Positions 6,338 to 6,638 of a DNA stretch of 6,638 bases are shown here, piece by piece. Position 1 is the stretch's first letter, and every line of letters begins with the position of its first letter. The translations under genes and the position numbers were made by a program. The DNA is from DUAL01 sp964452095 (lineage in GTDB: Bacteria; Bacteroidota; Bacteroidia; Flavobacteriales; BACL11). Where the stretch lies: positions 1 to 6,638 of the forward strand of contig CAYVKX010000098.1 in NCBI GenBank assembly GCA_964452095.1, written 5' to 3'. Under the pieces are notes generated by a model. That model made no database searches, was not told the DNA's origin, and saw only the letters and a list, made by a program, of their open reading frames with translations.

Positions 6338-6364
6338 AAAAGGAGCAGAAAATCTGCTCCTTTT
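6338..6364. terminator. Strong, probably bidirectional intrinsic terminator between convergent genes
   Basis: The arms AAAAGGAGCAGA (6338-6349) and TCTGCTCCTTTT (6353-6364) are perfectly complementary around an AAA loop (6350-6352), giving a 12-bp stem with a GC-containing core. On the plus strand the 3' arm ends in TTTT. On the minus strand the A-run 6336-6341 reads as TTTTTT. It can therefore end ndk transcription and also that of the convergent gene at 6412-6638. Confidence 0.85.
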
Positions 6365-6375
6365 AATCTGTTAAA

Positions 6376-6417
6376 CTAGTTGCTTTTCACTAGTGCCTAG
6401 TCACTTTAAACTTACTG
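6376..6417. repeat. Short degenerate 7-bp-period array overlapping a stop codon
   Basis: In-phase heptamers on the plus strand are CTAGTTG (6376), CTTTTCA (6383), CTAGTGC (6390), CTAGTCA (6397), CTTTAAA (6404) and CTTACTG (6411). The last covers the stop codon (6412-6414) and the final Gln codon (6415-6417) of the minus-strand gene. In reverse complement the array reads ACTAGTGAAAAGCAACTAG, resembling the ACTAGCAAAAAGCC stretch of the array at 4784-4905, so the two appear to be the same repeat family in opposite orientation relative to the plus strand. Confidence 0.55.
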
Positions 6418-6638
6418 CAAGATAAGTTTCTTATTTACCACTCCACTTTCAGTTTCAATCTCTAACATGTAAACTCCTTTAGGGAAAGTTGCTAAGTCAA
6501 ATTGCTTGGTGTACTGCCCAACAAATTCCTTCTTGTTTTCAATAAAGATTACTTCTCCTAATAAGTTTACTACTCTTACTTCTAAGCTTTGAATTTCTTC
6601 TGAAATGAAACTCACATTGAAAACATCTCTTGATGGAT
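6412..6638 (-). CDS. Type IX secretion cargo protein, C-terminal sorting domain only (5' end outside window)
   Basis: The minus-strand frame ending in TAA at 6412-6414 stays open to the window edge, giving 74 visible codons. A GTG at 6615 is in frame but is an internal Val rather than a start, because the reading continues upstream as PSRDVFNV; the partial codon before it ends in AT, consistent with Asn and the usual NPS motif. The segment matches the type A Por-secretion/T9SS sorting domain: an NPSxxxxxV beginning, VRVVNLLGEVIF in the middle, then FDLATFPKGVYMLEIETESG and the basic, hydrophobic end NKKLILQ. In this family the domain directs the protein across the outer membrane and is removed during attachment or release. 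The passenger domain, which would define the function, lies outside. The frame ends just before the terminator shared with ndk. Confidence 0.9.
   Translation of the reverse strand, partial: PSRDVFNVSFISEEIQSLEVRVVNLLGEVIFIENKKEFVGQYTKQFDLATFPKGVYMLEIETESGVVNKKLILQ

Noticed and set aside
6613..6615. GTG as the start of a 67-residue minus-strand protein
   Set aside because: The frame continues upstream to the window edge with T9SS sorting-domain sequence, so the GTG is an internal Val codon.

Overview
The window looks like chromosome from a low-GC member of the Bacteroidota, most likely a Flavobacteriales-type marine or environmental lineage. The signs are an AT-rich composition, A-rich start-codon contexts with no Shine-Dalgarno purine box, promoter elements of the TAnnTTTG type, several exported proteins with short Lys-rich signal peptides, and a truncated gene ending in a type IX secretion (Por secretion) C-terminal sorting domain. 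I see no rRNA, tRNA, CRISPR array, transposase or phage gene.

Layout. The left third is on the minus strand. It holds, in transcription order, pcm (772-1422), a small outer-membrane beta-barrel protein (78-629) and the first 19 codons of another exported protein, probably a lipoprotein, that runs off the left edge (1-58). A 71-bp divergent spacer with a plausible promoter then drives a plus-strand run. This comprises a Gfo/Idh/MocA sugar-type oxidoreductase (1494-2459), a lipoprotein with a C-terminal beta-rich domain (2471-3352, or from 2498) and a polyprenyl glycosylphosphotransferase (3352-4749). The last two genes overlap by one base (TAGTG, GTG start). Together they look like a small envelope-glycan operon: the oxidoreductase could modify a nucleotide sugar, the transferase would load a sugar-1-phosphate onto the lipid carrier, and the lipoprotein would act in the envelope. 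Substrates are not determinable here.

After a 167-bp spacer comes a 3-hydroxybutyryl-CoA dehydrogenase (4917-5804) with all four expected catalytic positions. Next is ndk (5896-6312) with its own promoter -7 element. A strong, probably bidirectional terminator (6338-6364) follows, facing the convergent minus-strand T9SS-cargo gene (6412-6638, incomplete).

The most unusual structure is in the spacers. Three of them carry degenerate short-period arrays: eight units of about 8 bp at 692-756 (CATTAGCA-like), about 17 units of about 7 bp at 4784-4905 (GTCAGTA / AACAAAG / CTACTAG-like), and five to six 7-bp units at 6376-6417. The last resembles the second in reverse complement and runs into a stop codon. 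All three abut gene 3' ends. The coding genes are otherwise ordinary housekeeping or envelope genes, and I do not see a novel multi-gene system.
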